Notes: generated by a model from the letters alone, not told the origin. Positions 47,459 to 59,067 are shown, counted from the stretch's first letter. The stretch is 64,000 bases of DNA from Aporrectodea caliginosa (GCA_020284085.1 JACEVL010000420.1:1827501-1891500); one strand, 5' to 3'. Program-made: numbers and translations.

Positions 47459-47930
47459 ACACAAAACTACAACGTTACAATGAGCATAAGAAATATCCCA
47501 CATTATCTGTTAAATGTTAAGAATAGTTGGTTCATAGATAGGGCTTGTGCTAGGGTTAAGCAGGGGTTTATATGGAACAAAACTACAACGTTACAATGAG
47601 CATAAGAAATATTTCACAAATATCTGTTAAATGTTAAGAATAGTTGGTTCATAGATAGGGCTTGTGCTAGGGTTAAGCAGGGGTTTATATGGAACAAAAC
47701 TACAACGTTACAATGAGCATAAGAAATATTTCACAAATATCTGTTAAATGTTAAGAATAGTTGGTTCATAGATAGGGCTTGTGCTAGGGTTAAGCAGGGG
47801 TTTATATGGAACAAAACCTACAACGTTAACAATGAGCATAAGAAATATTTCACAAATATCTGTTAAATGTTAAGAATAGTTGGTTCATAGATAGGGCTTA
47901 TGCTAGGGTTAAGCAGGGGTTTATATGGAA
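47459..47930. repeat. Four tandem copies of a 117-bp unit
   Basis: Near-identical units run from ACAAAACTACAACGTTACAA to GGGGTTTATATGGA. The starts of CAAAAC are at 47462, 47578, 47695 and 47812. They sit inside the inverted-repeat transposon. Confidence 0.95.
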
Positions 47931-49396
47931 CTGAAAGTTCAGCAGGTCAGCTTAGCTCATAAGATTTTCCATCTTTACAGATCAACCTCTGCTATTTCAC
48001 ATGGTACAGATAGTCTTGTGTCTACCTTCGCTCTACGTCGTTTGCGTAAATTGTCCTTCCACAGCTCCGGGTGACTTGTCCGAATGCGTCCAAGTTCCCC
48101 AGCACGAGTTTTCTTTGCGTCCGTAGTTTCACAATCATCCGTCTCGGTTTCATAGTAGATTTCAGTCTCTTCTCCGGAATCTGATAGGCCTAATCTTGCC
48201 GATTCAACGAAGCCGCCATACTTGAGAAATTAGCTATGTAATTTTCAGGACCTTCACGGCAACACATACGGTATGGCCAGGATCCGTTACTTTAAGTTCG
48301 GTTTGAGCGTTATTCGATAGAACGATGATTGTGCTACACTTCTGTAATGGTGAACGAAAGAACGAACTAATGGCACTTAGTGCCTTTTTCCACCCAGCTT
48401 TTACTGTCTAATTATTTATAGTAAACGAAGCTCGGCCGTTATTGTAATTTTTCGGAGCGACCCGCGTCTTTTAACGAAAGCGCCTGATTTGAAAATTAAG
48501 CCCGCGTGACGTAAGATTGCATATTTAGCCCGCGTGACGTGGACAAATGGGCCAATGGCCATACTATGGGCGGTATTATAAGATAGCCTCGTTTAAAAGT
48601 TGTAAATTTAAAATGTCCATATACGGTATCGGCGTTTAAATAAAATTGCGAGCTGAAAATAGTCGCGTTGACCATGACGTGGCGTAATAATGTTTATGTA
48701 AAATTTTGTAAATCGCTAAAGCGTTCCGTTTCGGAGCCTTTAGACAACGGACAAACAAACATACAAACAAACAAACGGAAGGAAAACGTAAACAGACTTG
48801 AACTTATAATATAGATGACAGTGATCAGCCTTATGTGTTACTGCCAATTCAATTCCGTTCGAAACCTGTTACTGAAACCAAGTGTAGGGTAGGTGGGGGC
48901 AAGACGCCCACTGGAGGCATAACGCCTATAGGTCATAAATACATCAGGCATTTATTATTTCAGAGCGCATTGTAGCGGAAACTGGTAACGCCACCTACCG
49001 AATATTGTTATTTCGAAAGCGTGCAGATTCTTTCACGAGTGAGTAAGAAATCACGATTTTCCCCTTTTTACCTGCTTTCTTATAACATTTCACTACAACC
49101 ACATTGTCTAATTTGTGCCAAGATTCGCCGTGCCGATAATGAGCCTTTGCATTTTAGCAGGTTTATATGTACTTTGTGGATTGTAAACTTTGTTTGTGAG
49201 CCATAATGCAAGGGTTTGGTGTTGTGATCTTGACAATAGAGGTATGCCGTGTGGGGCAAAACGCCTATCATGTGTTTGGGGTAAAACGCCTACTGGGCGT
49301 TTTACCCCATGGCGATTCATAAATTAAGCAATGCAAGTAGGCTATTAAGCAGTAGGCCTATAGGGTACAATTACTTTCTTTTCTTCTGTGTTAGGA

Positions 49397-50345
49397 ATGG
49401 TTCGGACTTACGTCAAGAAAACCGAGCGAGGGCAGTATGGAAACAAAAACCTGGAAGACGCGCTTAAGGCAGTTAATAACGGAACACCACTAATCAGAAC
49501 GAGCAAGGAATACGGTATACCGGCGCGTCACACTCATACGACACGCGATTTTTAACAAAGTTCCTCCAACCAGTCACAAGGTGGCACAAAACTCGGACCC
49601 CCCTAAAGTACGTCACACTTTCGAACATAGAAATAATAATACTTCAGAAAGCAAGGCTAATACATAAACAAGGCTTCGCAACAGCATTATTACTAGCGCT
49701 CCTAGCGAGAGGAATCGTGAAAAACACATTCAGGAGATATGCATTTCATGCTATTTTGACATAAAACTAATTAAAATGTTTCAGAAAATTTTTGAAAATT
49801 ATTTTTAAAGCTATGAAATTCTACTAGACAAATAAAAAATAAATTAGAAATAAAATATAAAAAATAAATGTGTGACGTCACACATGGCTTGACCCCCTCC
49901 CCCTGTCACAAACTGTCACACTTTCTTAAACCCCCTCCCCCCCTGGAGCGTGACGTACTTTATGGACGGCCCCATACCGGCGCGCACACTCATACGACAC
50001 CGAAATAACAAAGTTCCACAACCAGGAAAGGTGGCTTTAGGAAGACATTTGCCTGCGCTTCCTTCTCACGTGGAGAAGGAATTGCACGATCACATCCAGA
50101 CGATGGAGCAATCCATGTACGGGTTGACTGTGAACGACGTCAAGCGTCTGGCCTTTGAAATAGCGGAGTCATACAATTTGAAACATCCCTTTAACAAGAC
50201 AAGTGGTAAGGCGGGAAGAGACTGGTTACATGGATTCTTTAGCCGATATCCAGATCTGTCAATCAGGAGTCCACAGGCAACGAATTTGTCTCGCGCTGTC
50301 GCCGGCAACGATAAATCAGCGACTAAACAGAAGAAAACAGTTTAA
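49397..50345 (+). pseudogene. pogo-type transposase, N-terminal DNA-binding region, interrupted
   Basis: Part 1, from 49397 after an AG acceptor, starts MVRTYVKKTERGQYGNKNLE and holds a psq-type helix-turn-helix (ALKAVNNGTPLIRTSKEYGIP). Its frame closes soon after 49538. Part 2 (about 49972-50345) resumes with PARTLIRHRNNKVPQPG and has a CENP-B/Tc5-type helix-turn-helix: LGRHLPALPSHVEKELHDHI, MYGLTVNDVKRLAFEIAE, GRDWLHGFFSRYPDLSIRSP. A roughly 420-base insertion separates them, and the sequence ACCGGCGCG...CACTCATACGACAC appears on both sides of it. Confidence 0.82.
49590..49972. mobile_element. Insertion within the pogo element (GTACGTCAC inverted ends)
   Basis: The left side has CTAAAGTACGTCACACTTTC; the right side read in reverse has CATAAAGTACGTCACGCTCC. 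The core is AT-rich and non-coding, with C-runs near both ends. The flanking pogo sequence is duplicated for about 60 bases, longer than a normal target duplication. Confidence 0.55.
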
Positions 50346-50404
50346 AATGGCGCAGGATCGGTTTCAAAGAAGAAAGGGTCCATGAAATCCAGTCAACGGT
50401 AGAG

Positions 50405-50628
50405 CAGCTATCCATCAAGCACCGATGAGGAGGAGGAACCATGTGTAAGGTGTGGGGAATGTTACAGTAGGCCGAGAGAAGTATGGTTGCAATGTCAAAT
50501 GTGTAAGTTTTGGGCTCATGAGGCTTGTACTGCGGGTGGCGCTCACTTTCTGTGCCCTAATTGTGATTCTGATGATGATATTGCTTTAGTACAGTTCTGC
50601 TTTAAATATTACGCCCCCTATGATTGAC
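50405..50628 (+). pseudogene. pogo-type transposase C-terminal PHD-like zinc finger
   Basis: The frame reads DEEEEPCVRCGECYSRPREV, WLQCQMCKFWAHEACTAGG and HFLCPNCDSDDD, then a natural stop. The Cys/His spacing (CxxC, CxxC, x4-H-xx-C, CxxC) matches the small PHD-like finger that ends many pogo-type transposases. The upstream frame is broken by a stop near 50400. Confidence 0.7.
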
Positions 50629-51719
50629 TGTAAGGGCAAAGCTGCTTTAGTTAACACGTAAATAAGTTTGCAGGAGGATAGGGGGCAAATCGCCCACCCA
50701 TGGGCGTTTTACCCCATAGTATGAGGCAAAACGCCTACTTGGGTAGTGACATATTTTTTGTAATTTCTTACTTCAATGTAACATAATTGTCATTAATTGA
50801 TACATAACAAGTGGTCAATATAGTTTCTGTTACTTCCTAATCAATAGCTTTAATAAAATGTCAAACAGGACAGTTTTATTGCATTTTCTGCTTAACGTGG
50901 GCGTCTTGCCCCCACCTACCCTAGGCCTAATAATAGTCTACATGCTAAAAGAAACTTCGATGAACAGTATCAAAAGGTGAACCCAAAAAAGAGCAACAAT
51001 GTTCCGCTAATAGGCCTACTTAATTACACCTAGTAACAGCTATGCAATAACGTCAATCATCAGCAGGTAGCCTACATAAAAACATCAAGATCAATTTTGG
51101 ATATTGGTGCTTGTGCAAATCAACGCTAGGTAGGCCCTACTGAACTATAAGTACCACCAATTCTGTGACGTCATGAGGTTGCTGAAATTAACCCATATGA
51201 GAAGGTGAGTTCTGCTGTACCATTTCCGATTAATTCGAGTTATGCTTTCATCATTTTGCACTGACCGTAGTCCATCAGAATATGCCTCCAGTCCGTATTT
51301 CGATAGAATGTAGGGTACGACACATGTCATAGTAAAACGCCCTACCATCGATGACACGTTCACGACTCGACCTCGAGCTTTCTTTATTAGAGGCAGAAAC
51401 GTCATCGTTACGTCAATAGCGCCAAAGAGATTGGTGGCCATTGTCTCTTCGCAAATCTCAATTGTGATCATATTCATGGAAATGAAATTGGCAATTGCGG
51501 CGTTGTTCACCAATCCCCATAAACCTAAAAACAGAAAAAATCTCTGTAAGGTCATAGACACAGAAAAAACACCAAACCTTCAATATAGGCCAGGCAATCT
51601 AGCTCAAATATACCTTCAACGTGGGCTAAATTGCTTCAGAAGCTTTTTAAACGGTTTATCAAGGTCAAGGAATCGATTTATCGTTGTGGCAATAGTGTCG
51701 GAATGCTACTACTGACCTG

Positions 51720-51935
51720 ATTTATAGGCTACATATTTTGTGTTTTGGCGGTCATATTGGCCGCCATCTTGGATAGTAACATTCGGACACTATTGCCACT
51801 ACGATAAATCGATTCCTTGACATTGATAATGTTAAGTTTGATACTTCATTTGTCATTGTAGCTTACCTATGACCTTATATATAGGCCTACTGTTTTCTGT
51901 GTTGGCGCCATTATTGACCGCCATCTTGGATAAAA
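51720..51935 (+). repeat. Two diverged monomers of the GCCGCCATCTTGG repeat, in intron 1 of copy D
   Basis: Same family as 33960-34500. GGCCGCCATCTTGG is found near 51760 and GACCGCCATCTTGG near 51918, with ATTGCCACTA and AATCGATTCCTTGAC between. Confidence 0.8.
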
Positions 51936-52118
51936 TGCATTTTTGGGGGTGATCCCGTGGTCGGATTTTGGTGGATTTTGGATATGTTATTCAGCTATGG
52001 AAACTGAGCAGGAAACCGTTTAAAAAGCTTCTGAGGCAATTTTGCCCAGGTCTAACTGTATATTGCCTGGACTAATACTTCAAGTCACTTCTATAGCTTC
52101 ATCAACTAGAGAATTATT

Positions 52119-52121
<3 letters not shown>

Positions 52122-52183
<62 letters not shown>

Positions 52184-52198
52184 ATATATATTTATATT
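52122..52198. repeat. (TA)n microsatellite in intron 1 of copy D
   Basis: TATATA run with TTTA interruptions, matching the tracts of copies A and B. The rest of intron 1, 52200-53012, is non-coding and similar to copies A and B. Confidence 0.9.
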
Positions 52199-53349
52199 GT
52201 TTACATGTTTTCGGAATGCTTTTATTATTTAACTGGAAGCCCTGCTCCAATTATTTAGACATGTCATATACGTGCAGATTAATTCTATAATCACTCCCGG
52301 TAAATAAGGTGATCTGGATAGTTATATATATTTTGCAAGTATCTGTGTTTCCTTAAGCCCTCATTTACTAAAACTTGACTCCACAATTTTACATGGAGAA
52401 TGACACCCTTATAGTACTGAATACCACACTTCTTTATGCGCCTCCTCTGCCAGCATTTCCACGGGTAATAAATTGGTCCTACTGGGCTCTATACGGACCA
52501 CACCTGGAAATATGGGACCCATTGGATAAAGTCTAGATGTGGGGATGCGGGCCAGGTCTGTCGAAATCGCTAAGAGGCGTGGCCCTCGTGAGTTCTAAGG
52601 ATCATTTGGCTGAATCTCAAACGCAGTCACACTGAACCAGTGAAAGCACACTTGTCAACCTCAGGTCAATTTACAGGGAGATCATTCCCAGAACGCCACG
52701 CCACCTGGTCAACTAATCCCTCAATCGTTTTGGTCAGTGGATGGGTCCGAGGTATTGGCGCAAGTTGTGAGGTTGACATTCTACAGCGCACAAAGACTGC
52801 TAAGTTGCGACTCGAGACGTCTTGGATTTGGTGCGCCATCGGTTGAATTTTTTTATATATTGTATTATACACCGTAGCGATAGAAGTTACTTCGCTATAC
52901 TAATTACAATTTGCACAAACTGTCAGCCAATCCATATGTGCCGTGAACGAGCAGGATCTCTTGAGTCGCACATGTTTCTGGAGAGTCGTTAGATGTCGTT
53001 ATGTGAACTTACCCGTATTTGGGGGAAGTTGTGAAGATACGTATTCGAACGCCTTTCGCACACTGTCTCGATTCGAGACATCCATCAGAATCGGATGAAC
53101 ACGATCGGAAAAAGTCTCCTTGAACTGCTGAACGCTTTCCTGTCGTCTACATCCGGCGAAAACGTGACATCCGAGTCTCTCCAGTCGCTTGACTGCTTCC
53201 AACCCGAATCCCTGTCCACATCCCGTCACGAGGACGAAGCGATCCGTGTAGCGACCAATGTGAGGTAGACGCACAAGTCGGTCGACGATCTTGTAGAGGA
53301 CGTAGACAAACAAGAAGACACCCAGAACATACGCGATGTCACACGACAT

Positions 53350-55215
53350 CTTTCCAGATTCTGTCTGTTGAAATCCTGCAGTGGAAATGAGCACAGTCGT
53401 TCGCAGATTTGTTAAGCGTCTTAAAGTCAAAGTTTTCTTACAGTTTATCAGCCGGTGCTCTGCCCGGCCGAGCCTCACTGAGGCAACTTGTGGTGCTGTT
53501 CAGATTTTGACGCTTCATGCCATTAAGCGTCACATCGTAAATTTCGACTAGGCCTATTTGGTCAATATTTAACTAATCGAATCATGTTGTTTTTCATATT
53601 ATAATTGAGGCTACATCTGTACCGGTCATCATAACTGTAGGCCTGTATACTATTATGGATTGTTCAAACTATGTTACGGATTAGCCTATATTATATAGTC
53701 TTTCCGTAGGCTAATCAAGGAAAGATCAAAAGTTGTGTCGACTAAACTTATAATGAAGATATGACGGGTGTAAGGAACGCCACAGGGAAGTTGGTTTGGC
53801 TATAAAGGTTTTGAATACCCTCCTTAATTATTTGCAGCTGGCACACCTATATACATGTAGTTGAAATGTATAGGTCTACTTTTGATATTGTTTGTTTAAT
53901 AAATAATCGTTAAATTTGCCGATATTTCGCAAACTACCACGCCTTTTTCTGTAAGCTACTGTGCGTTTGCTGGTAGTCAAAATAAAGAATATTCTTACTT
54001 ACTTACTTACTTACTTACAGATCTAGTTAGAACTGTTATATAGAGAATTTCTGAGTTAGGTCTGACCCAGTATTCGCAAAATGTGCTGAGCATTTATTTA
54101 GGTTAGGTATGAAAAGCTGCATAGGTAGGCCTATACGTCTATAAGCCTAGTCGACCTAGGCCTACACCAAAGCGGTGTAGGCACCGTAAAGTGCGAATAA
54201 ACGGTTTAACGTATTATTTATCCAATGCAGGTTCATGTAGGCTAAAGTAAAGTTTGAATAAGGAATATTTACGTAAATATACATCATTATAAACACACAT
54301 CGTTATTTTCACCCATACTCACCTAAATGTCATCTCTTCTACGCTTTGCGAAGCTGGCGTTGTGTCGGCCGTAACCTTCAAGAAGGCCGACGCTACTGTC
54401 TGCTCCATTCTCTATATAATTATCTATATATATATAGGCTATCTACGTCATGCCAGGTCAGACTTCTCGGTGTTCAAAAAGTAATTTGCGAAAGTCGGGT
54501 TATACACGAGTTGCCGTTTGTTATGTCAGCAGTTGCAGGCTATAATTATCAGTCAGTTAATATACATGATTTGAAGATTGCTTAATTAGTATTTGCATCA
54601 TTTATCACCATTTACTCGTCTTTCATAAATAGGCCAATAGGTAATTTAACCTCAGCTGGACCACGCTTTTGAACAATTCGTGTGTTGTTGGTGCGTGCAA
54701 AGAAATTTGCACTTAGTTCCATATAGTAGGGGTGTCAAACCGATTTAAATGGTGAGTCACCGCAAGTGGCGGGCCAGGTTGCGAAGATGGGGTCTGGAAT
54801 GGCGCTCGGCGAGCCCGTTCATAGAAAATTGTTGCAAAACTAAATCTTACATAAAGCTTGTAAGCTCAATTTTGTATCTTCATTTAGGCTATCAGTCACG
54901 AACAATCCAGTAGTCCTCGGGCAAGGCTTCGCGAACCAAAAACCATCGCCGGACTATTTGACACCCCTGTAACATAGCATATGTTTTAGCATGCAAACAG
55001 TCACGAACATCACAGCTGTCCACAGGCAAGGCTTCGAGGGCCTGAAAAAACATCGTCGGCCCGTATGCCGACATTTTGACACCCCTCTAACATAACAACT
55101 GCATAATGTTATCGACACTATTCGTTTCTTAAATGGATCGATCGGGCGGAACCCTTCACCACGGTCTGCTGCCCCGTGTAGCCAACCATAGACGCGTCTA
55201 CCTTGACGTTCTTAA
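53350..55215 (-). promoter_or_regulatory. Upstream region of SDR copy D
   Basis: Homologous to 4884-6290 of unit A, with the GCGAAGCTGGCG block near 54347. It contains a short ACTT run (53993-54018), the CAGGTGTCAA-type MITE at 54727-54969 and part of a second copy to about 55092. Confidence 0.35.
54727..54969. mobile_element. hAT-like MITE (GGTGTCAA ends), unit D copy
   Basis: The ends AGGGGTGTCAAACC and TATTTGACACCCCTG are the least decayed version of the family seen at 12933-13185 and 26538-26787. A second right half (to about 55092, TTTTGACACCCCT) follows directly. Confidence 0.65.
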
Positions 55216-55444
55216 CTCATTATCAGTGGTTAAATTCAGCCGAGTCTGAGATCCTGCACCTAGGAATTCAGACCGCCACCTCTGATTTGAGACCCCCACC
55301 TGCATTGTGAGACCCGCCACCCAAATTATGAGACCCGCCACCCAAAATCAGATTAACCTATTCGTCAACCTCACAGTGCGATTCAATCAATATTCACTAG
55401 CATCATAGAAAACTACTTGGCCTACGTGTTTACTTTAGCCGCCC

Positions 55445-55446
<2 letters not shown>

Positions 55447-55501
<55 letters not shown>

Positions 55502-55760
55502 CCTCTCCTCTCCTCTCGTCTCTCTCTCGTCTCGTCTCGTCTCGTCTCCTCTCCAGAGGAGAGAGAGACAGAGAGACTATGTCTATCATCTATGGAAACA
55601 TTAATAGGGCCTATTAACATTAAAAGTATCATTTGCGCGCGAGAGATTAAGAGACAGAGACAGACAGAGACAGAGTAAGACTGTAAGAGACAGACAGTCT
55701 CTGTCTCTTTCTCTCTCTCTCACTGTCTCTGTCTGTCTCTGTCTGTCAAAAACAAAAAGT
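55447..55760. repeat. CT/CTGT-rich simple repeats
   Basis: Perfect (CT)n at 55447-55497 followed by TCTCC/GTCTC variants, an AGAG-rich palindromic counterpart (55555-55580), and CAGAGA/TGTCTC tracts up to 55760. Confidence 0.95.
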
Positions 55761-56569
55761 CTGTCTGTCTGTCTGGCTCTCGAGTTCAAATTAATGTTTT
55801 ATAATCCCTTCCCGCGGTTAGCGTGCTTCCCGCTCAGAGTACAAGGATGCCACAGTAGTTTGTAACGACTCGTTTGCTGGAGAATTAGCTGGAATCGGTG
55901 TGGAAATCTGAACTAGGCTAGCAAGTCTTTTGATCAGTAATATATAGTTATAGCGAATGTAGCAATATGTCGAAAAGAAAGTTTGCATCAGCCATCAAAA
56001 GTGGCAAAGCGAAAGATGAGTGATTTCTTTTCACACAAAAGGTCCTGCAAGAGGTGAGTTTTGTGTTCTACTATTAGGGCATTAGCAAGGTAAATGACTA
56101 ACTGAGATAAGTTTGACAGTCTACCGAATCGCCGAAACCCAATTCTGTGATGAACTGATTACGAGTTAGATGAATCAGGCCCGGAAACATATATGGCGCC
56201 AAAGGTGCCGTTGCTCACACAAATTTTGGCTTTGTGGTGTCGAGGCGGGAGCATTCTTAGTTCTTACACTACGTTTATGGTAAAAATTAATACAATAAAA
56301 AGTATAATTTGCGCGCTAAATTTAAATAGTGATTCATCATCATCATCAGTTCCTGACGCCAGCCATTGCGCGACGAGGGTAACGCATAAACGTGTAAGAG
56401 ATGATCGCCGAGTTCTTCGTATACAAGCAGCAACGCCGGCGGCCCAGGTTCGATTCCCGGTCGGTCGGTTTATCAGAGATTAATTTCTCGGATCTTTACT
56501 GCGGGTGGCTCGGTCGCAATAATAAACGTGAGTACAATACAATACAATACAGCACAACACAATACAACT

Positions 56570-56815
56570 GGGACGCGGTGGTGTAGGGGTATGTTCGGTG
56601 CCTTGCAGCTGGAGGGTTGCGGGTTCGAATCCACCTCAAAGCTGCCGCGTAGGGACCATGGGCAAGTCCTTCACTCGCAATAATTGTTCATGCGCTTCGG
56701 CGTGAAACTCCGATTCAGCGTCCGCGCAGTAGTCGGGAGCGCCTCTAAATGGGAAATCTGGTAGGGGCGCTATAACAAGTGTTCAAATACAATACAATGC
56801 AATACAATACAATAA
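56570..56815 (+). mobile_element. tRNA-derived SINE (family 3) with (AATAC)n tail
   Basis: The head has GGTGGTGTAGGGGTATGTTCGG (A box) and GGGTTCGAATCCACC (B box). The body ends TAGGGGCGCTATAACAAGTG, followed by an AATAC tail (56785-56812). A similar AATAC run precedes it (56530-56565), perhaps the tail of an older SINE whose B box is seen at 56450 (GGTTCGATTCCCGG). Confidence 0.72.
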
Positions 56816-57165
56816 ATGATCGGCATTCTTCGTATAAAAGCAGCAATAGCCTACATGCATGGATATGGACACCAGGACATCATCTACATGTGCACGCGTA
56901 CATGTGAACACTCATTATAACAAAAGTGTCTTCAGACAGCTCGAATTGAATTTGTTTCTACATGTGTAAGATGTCTTTGTGTAAGACCTATTCTAAATCG
57001 TGTTTATATTAAGTGATTACAGGCGAATAATATAGTATTGCCTTTGAGAATCAGAGCCACAGAAACGATGCACGTACTTTGTGTATAATAATGTTACTGG
57101 CCTATCTTTTGTTCAAATCAGTTGAACCGTTGCGGAGTCGATCTCTATCTCCGTCTCTCCGTGTC

Positions 57166-57206
<41 letters not shown>

Positions 57207-57807
57207 GTCTCTGCTTTGGCCAATTTTTATTTACTGAGCTCTTCAATGTGAAAGTATTCTGCGTATTAATTTTTGGTATTTGTTGTCAAGTGTTTTGCAT
57301 GTTATTGCATTGACATGTTGATCAAAGCCTAGTCCTCTGTAATAATGTTACGTTAAATAATGTTTATTTCTTTGAAGTTAATGTTTATGGTTGCAATAAT
57401 CAATGATGCGCGTGCTTCACGCATTTTGTATTTTATCCGAGTCTTTTTACACTCGAAAACGCCATTATAGGTATTGATAACCAGGCTGATAACAAACATA
57501 CACACATACCTAAATAAAAATATCGGTTATAGATTGGTCAGTTAGCATTAGGCTTAAGTTTTAAATTTGTACAGACTTGGAGACCCGGCACCTCTGGATG
57601 AGCAATTTACCCACTGCTCATCATCTAGCGAGAATCGCGTCAGTTCGTATAGGTATCCGCATATATAGCTCTGGGTATCCGCAGATTACGCAGTTGCTAA
57701 GGGAAGCAGCTGTCAGAAGCGGCAAAAAAAGATGACACAGTAGCCTACATGCAATTTAGAACCAAATTAAGTTTTATAATTCAATTTTTTTTTGTTCTTA
57801 CTGTTCT

Positions 57808-58190
57808 GTTAGTAGTTAAGATTTAAATTGCATAACATGTAAAGGTACAGCGCAGTGCGTTTGTCAGGCGCTTATTAAAGAAAAGATATTATTATTATAA
57901 GTGACTGGTGGATCGAAGTAGTATTTCGAATAGCAATGAAACAACATTTATATAGCACACCACAGAGCCTCTCAAAGGCAATATTCACAAGCAAGATAAT
58001 CTTCAAATGGATCAACAGATACAACTGCTTCATCTGCACCAAACAAGTACGAGCATTTATAGCACAATTCGTCTACAGCATGGAGATTGTGCCATAAATA
58101 CCAATTTTCAACACGCTCAGTGAGCACTCGACCTACCACAGCGGAGGAAAGGTGGACTTCTTGGTCATGGTTTCAACCGTCATGGGGTAT
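57808..58190. mobile_element. SINE family 2 3' fragment and dispersed-repeat block
   Basis: 57808-57898 matches the 3' half of the SINE at 26995-27265, including GCGCTTATTAAAGAAAAG and a short ATT tail. 57935-58190 matches the blocks at 30005-30250 and 463-600 (ATTTATATAGC...CTACCACAGCGGAGG). These mark the right edge of the SDR array. Confidence 0.6.
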
Positions 58191-59067
58191 AGATTTCACA
58201 TTATTACTGCAGTTTACAAAAGAGCACTGTCCACTTAAACGAAGCATCAATCGATGGCGCTGAGCAATTGTGTGCAAAGGACTTGCTCAATATCCTCACA
58301 CAATAACTGCCCAGGGGAGACTCAAACCCGCAATGCAAGGAAAGTACCCAAACCAATCACTACATCACACTACTTCTGTAGTACAGATGCACAAAAATGT
58401 CTGTGCAAAAGGTTTTCCTGTTCATTTGTTTTCTGAATTATTACAATATAATCAGACACGCACTCTTAGACTGGCGTGTGGCCCAAGGCAGGATACCTGC
58501 AAGAATGTGAGTCAGCATTCACTATATGCTGTCCTGCTGTTGACATATTACACGAGTTTAAAAGCGTGTATAAGAGTGTAATGTGCAGTAATGCATTGAT
58601 AGGTAAACACTACACAAGTAGTCGACCAGAAAGTGCTATGGACCAGTAGAGCAGAAGGCAAACAGTTTAACATTGCCGTGAAAAAGATTTAACACTGGAT
58701 GGCATCACATTACAAACACAACTCAAGAAACTTCTGACAGGCTCAGAAAACTGGAAAATGACCCAATACAGAGAAGTGCCCGTTATTGTAAAGTTTACTT
58801 CTATGCGAAGCTTTGAGTTAAGAACACTGTACAGATACAGTGTGGGCCATGTTTTAATCACGCTCAGAACCCACTCGGCCAGAAAGGTTTGGTTCTCAGG
58901 GTCTCAGCTCCTCTAGGGCTAATGCAGGTCTCAGCATTTAGGCTGCCAATGGTGTGAACCCAGTGGCTAGAATTCTGACGAGTTAAATGCCTAGGGTTTA
59001 TGGTGCCACACTCACAAACTCAAATGACCCAGAGGAATTATATCGCCAATAAACAGGCGATAGGACG
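58191..59067. other. Spacer between the SDR array and the zinc-finger gene
   Basis: Probably includes the 3' UTR of the BTB-zinc-finger gene. Short frames on both strands (for example 58270-58581) have no recognisable motif. I see no other feature. Confidence 0.4.

Larger units (their letters stand above)
46560..48396 (-). mobile_element. Unclassified inverted-repeat DNA transposon with split transposase remnants
   Basis: A perfect 24-bp terminal inverted repeat, TGGGTGGAAAAAGGCACTAA then GTGC, lies at 46560-46583 and 48373-48396. On the minus strand an N-terminal part (about 48200-47990) reads TETDDCETTDAKKTRAGEL and HPELWKDNLRKRRRAKVDT, and a C-terminal part is at 47457-46972. Between them are four 117-bp tandem repeats. 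HPExWKxNxRKxxR is a pattern I know from uncharacterised transposon proteins of invertebrates. No DDE residues could be placed, and the target duplication is unresolved. Confidence 0.75.
45318..48817 (-). mobile_element. Composite retroelement-like insertion in intron 2 of copy D
   Basis: Copies A and C are uninterrupted here. The left border begins AGACGTTTCTACCCGGCTTTG; the right part has GACAACGGACAAACAAACATA, then TATAATATAGAT. This pair of ends (a coding-like CCCGGCTTTGCCC start and an ACAAACAAAC...TATAATATAGAT finish) is common to a widespread class of non-LTR-like repeats. Two younger elements are nested inside (45395-46340 and 46560-48396). No ORF of the outer element is left. Confidence 0.5.
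48887..50921 (+). mobile_element. pogo/Tigger-type element lacking the catalytic domain
   Basis: A perfect inverted repeat, GGGTAGGTGGGGGCAAGACG then CCCAC, is flanked by TA (48885-48886 and 50922-50923). Subterminal copies of GGGGTAAAACGCC-like words lie on both strands at each end (49250-49310 and 50680-50740). The element keeps the two DNA-binding helix-turn-helix parts and a C-terminal PHD-like finger of the transposase, but has no DDE domain. A separate insertion interrupts the coding part. Confidence 0.88.
38280..53349 (-). pseudogene. Short-chain dehydrogenase/reductase copy D, last exon split by a 6.17-kb element
   Basis: Exon 1 is 53349-53013 (start MSCDIAYVLG, signal anchor, TGCGQGFG). 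Exon 2 is 51524-51266 (NNAA, YILSK). Exon 3 is 45242-45067, with one extra codon relative to A-C. Exon 4 starts at 44658 after an AG acceptor and is open through DDVIDAYEH. It is then broken at 44578 by the palindromic element 38411-44577 and resumes as ALFGVFPRARY at 38404, ending at the stop at 38280. Reading into the element gives a stop codon after one further residue, so the encoded protein would be about 285 aa without the C-terminal segment. Without the insertion, all splice phases and frames are intact, so the break is recent. Intron 2 is also swollen to about 6 kb by other elements. Confidence 0.88.
55224..57616 (+). mobile_element. hAT element, 2.4 kb, transposase start only, with nested SINE
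   Basis: The inverted ends are CAGTGGTTAAATTC and AATTTACCCACTG. The 8-bp duplication is CTCATTAT (55216-55223) / CTCATCAT (57617-57624). The unit A site near 6290 is uninterrupted. A start of a hAT-like transposase is visible at 55977 (MSKRKFASAIKSGKAK); it is frameshifted, and the next frame continues KMSDFFSHKRSC. CT and CTGT simple repeats (55447-55760 and 57165-57210) and SINE material are nested inside. Confidence 0.82.

Noticed and set aside
58270..58581. 103-codon plus-strand ORF in the spacer
   Set aside because: It has no motif and lies in repeat-like sequence. A second overlapping frame is also open, and no splice or start evidence is seen.
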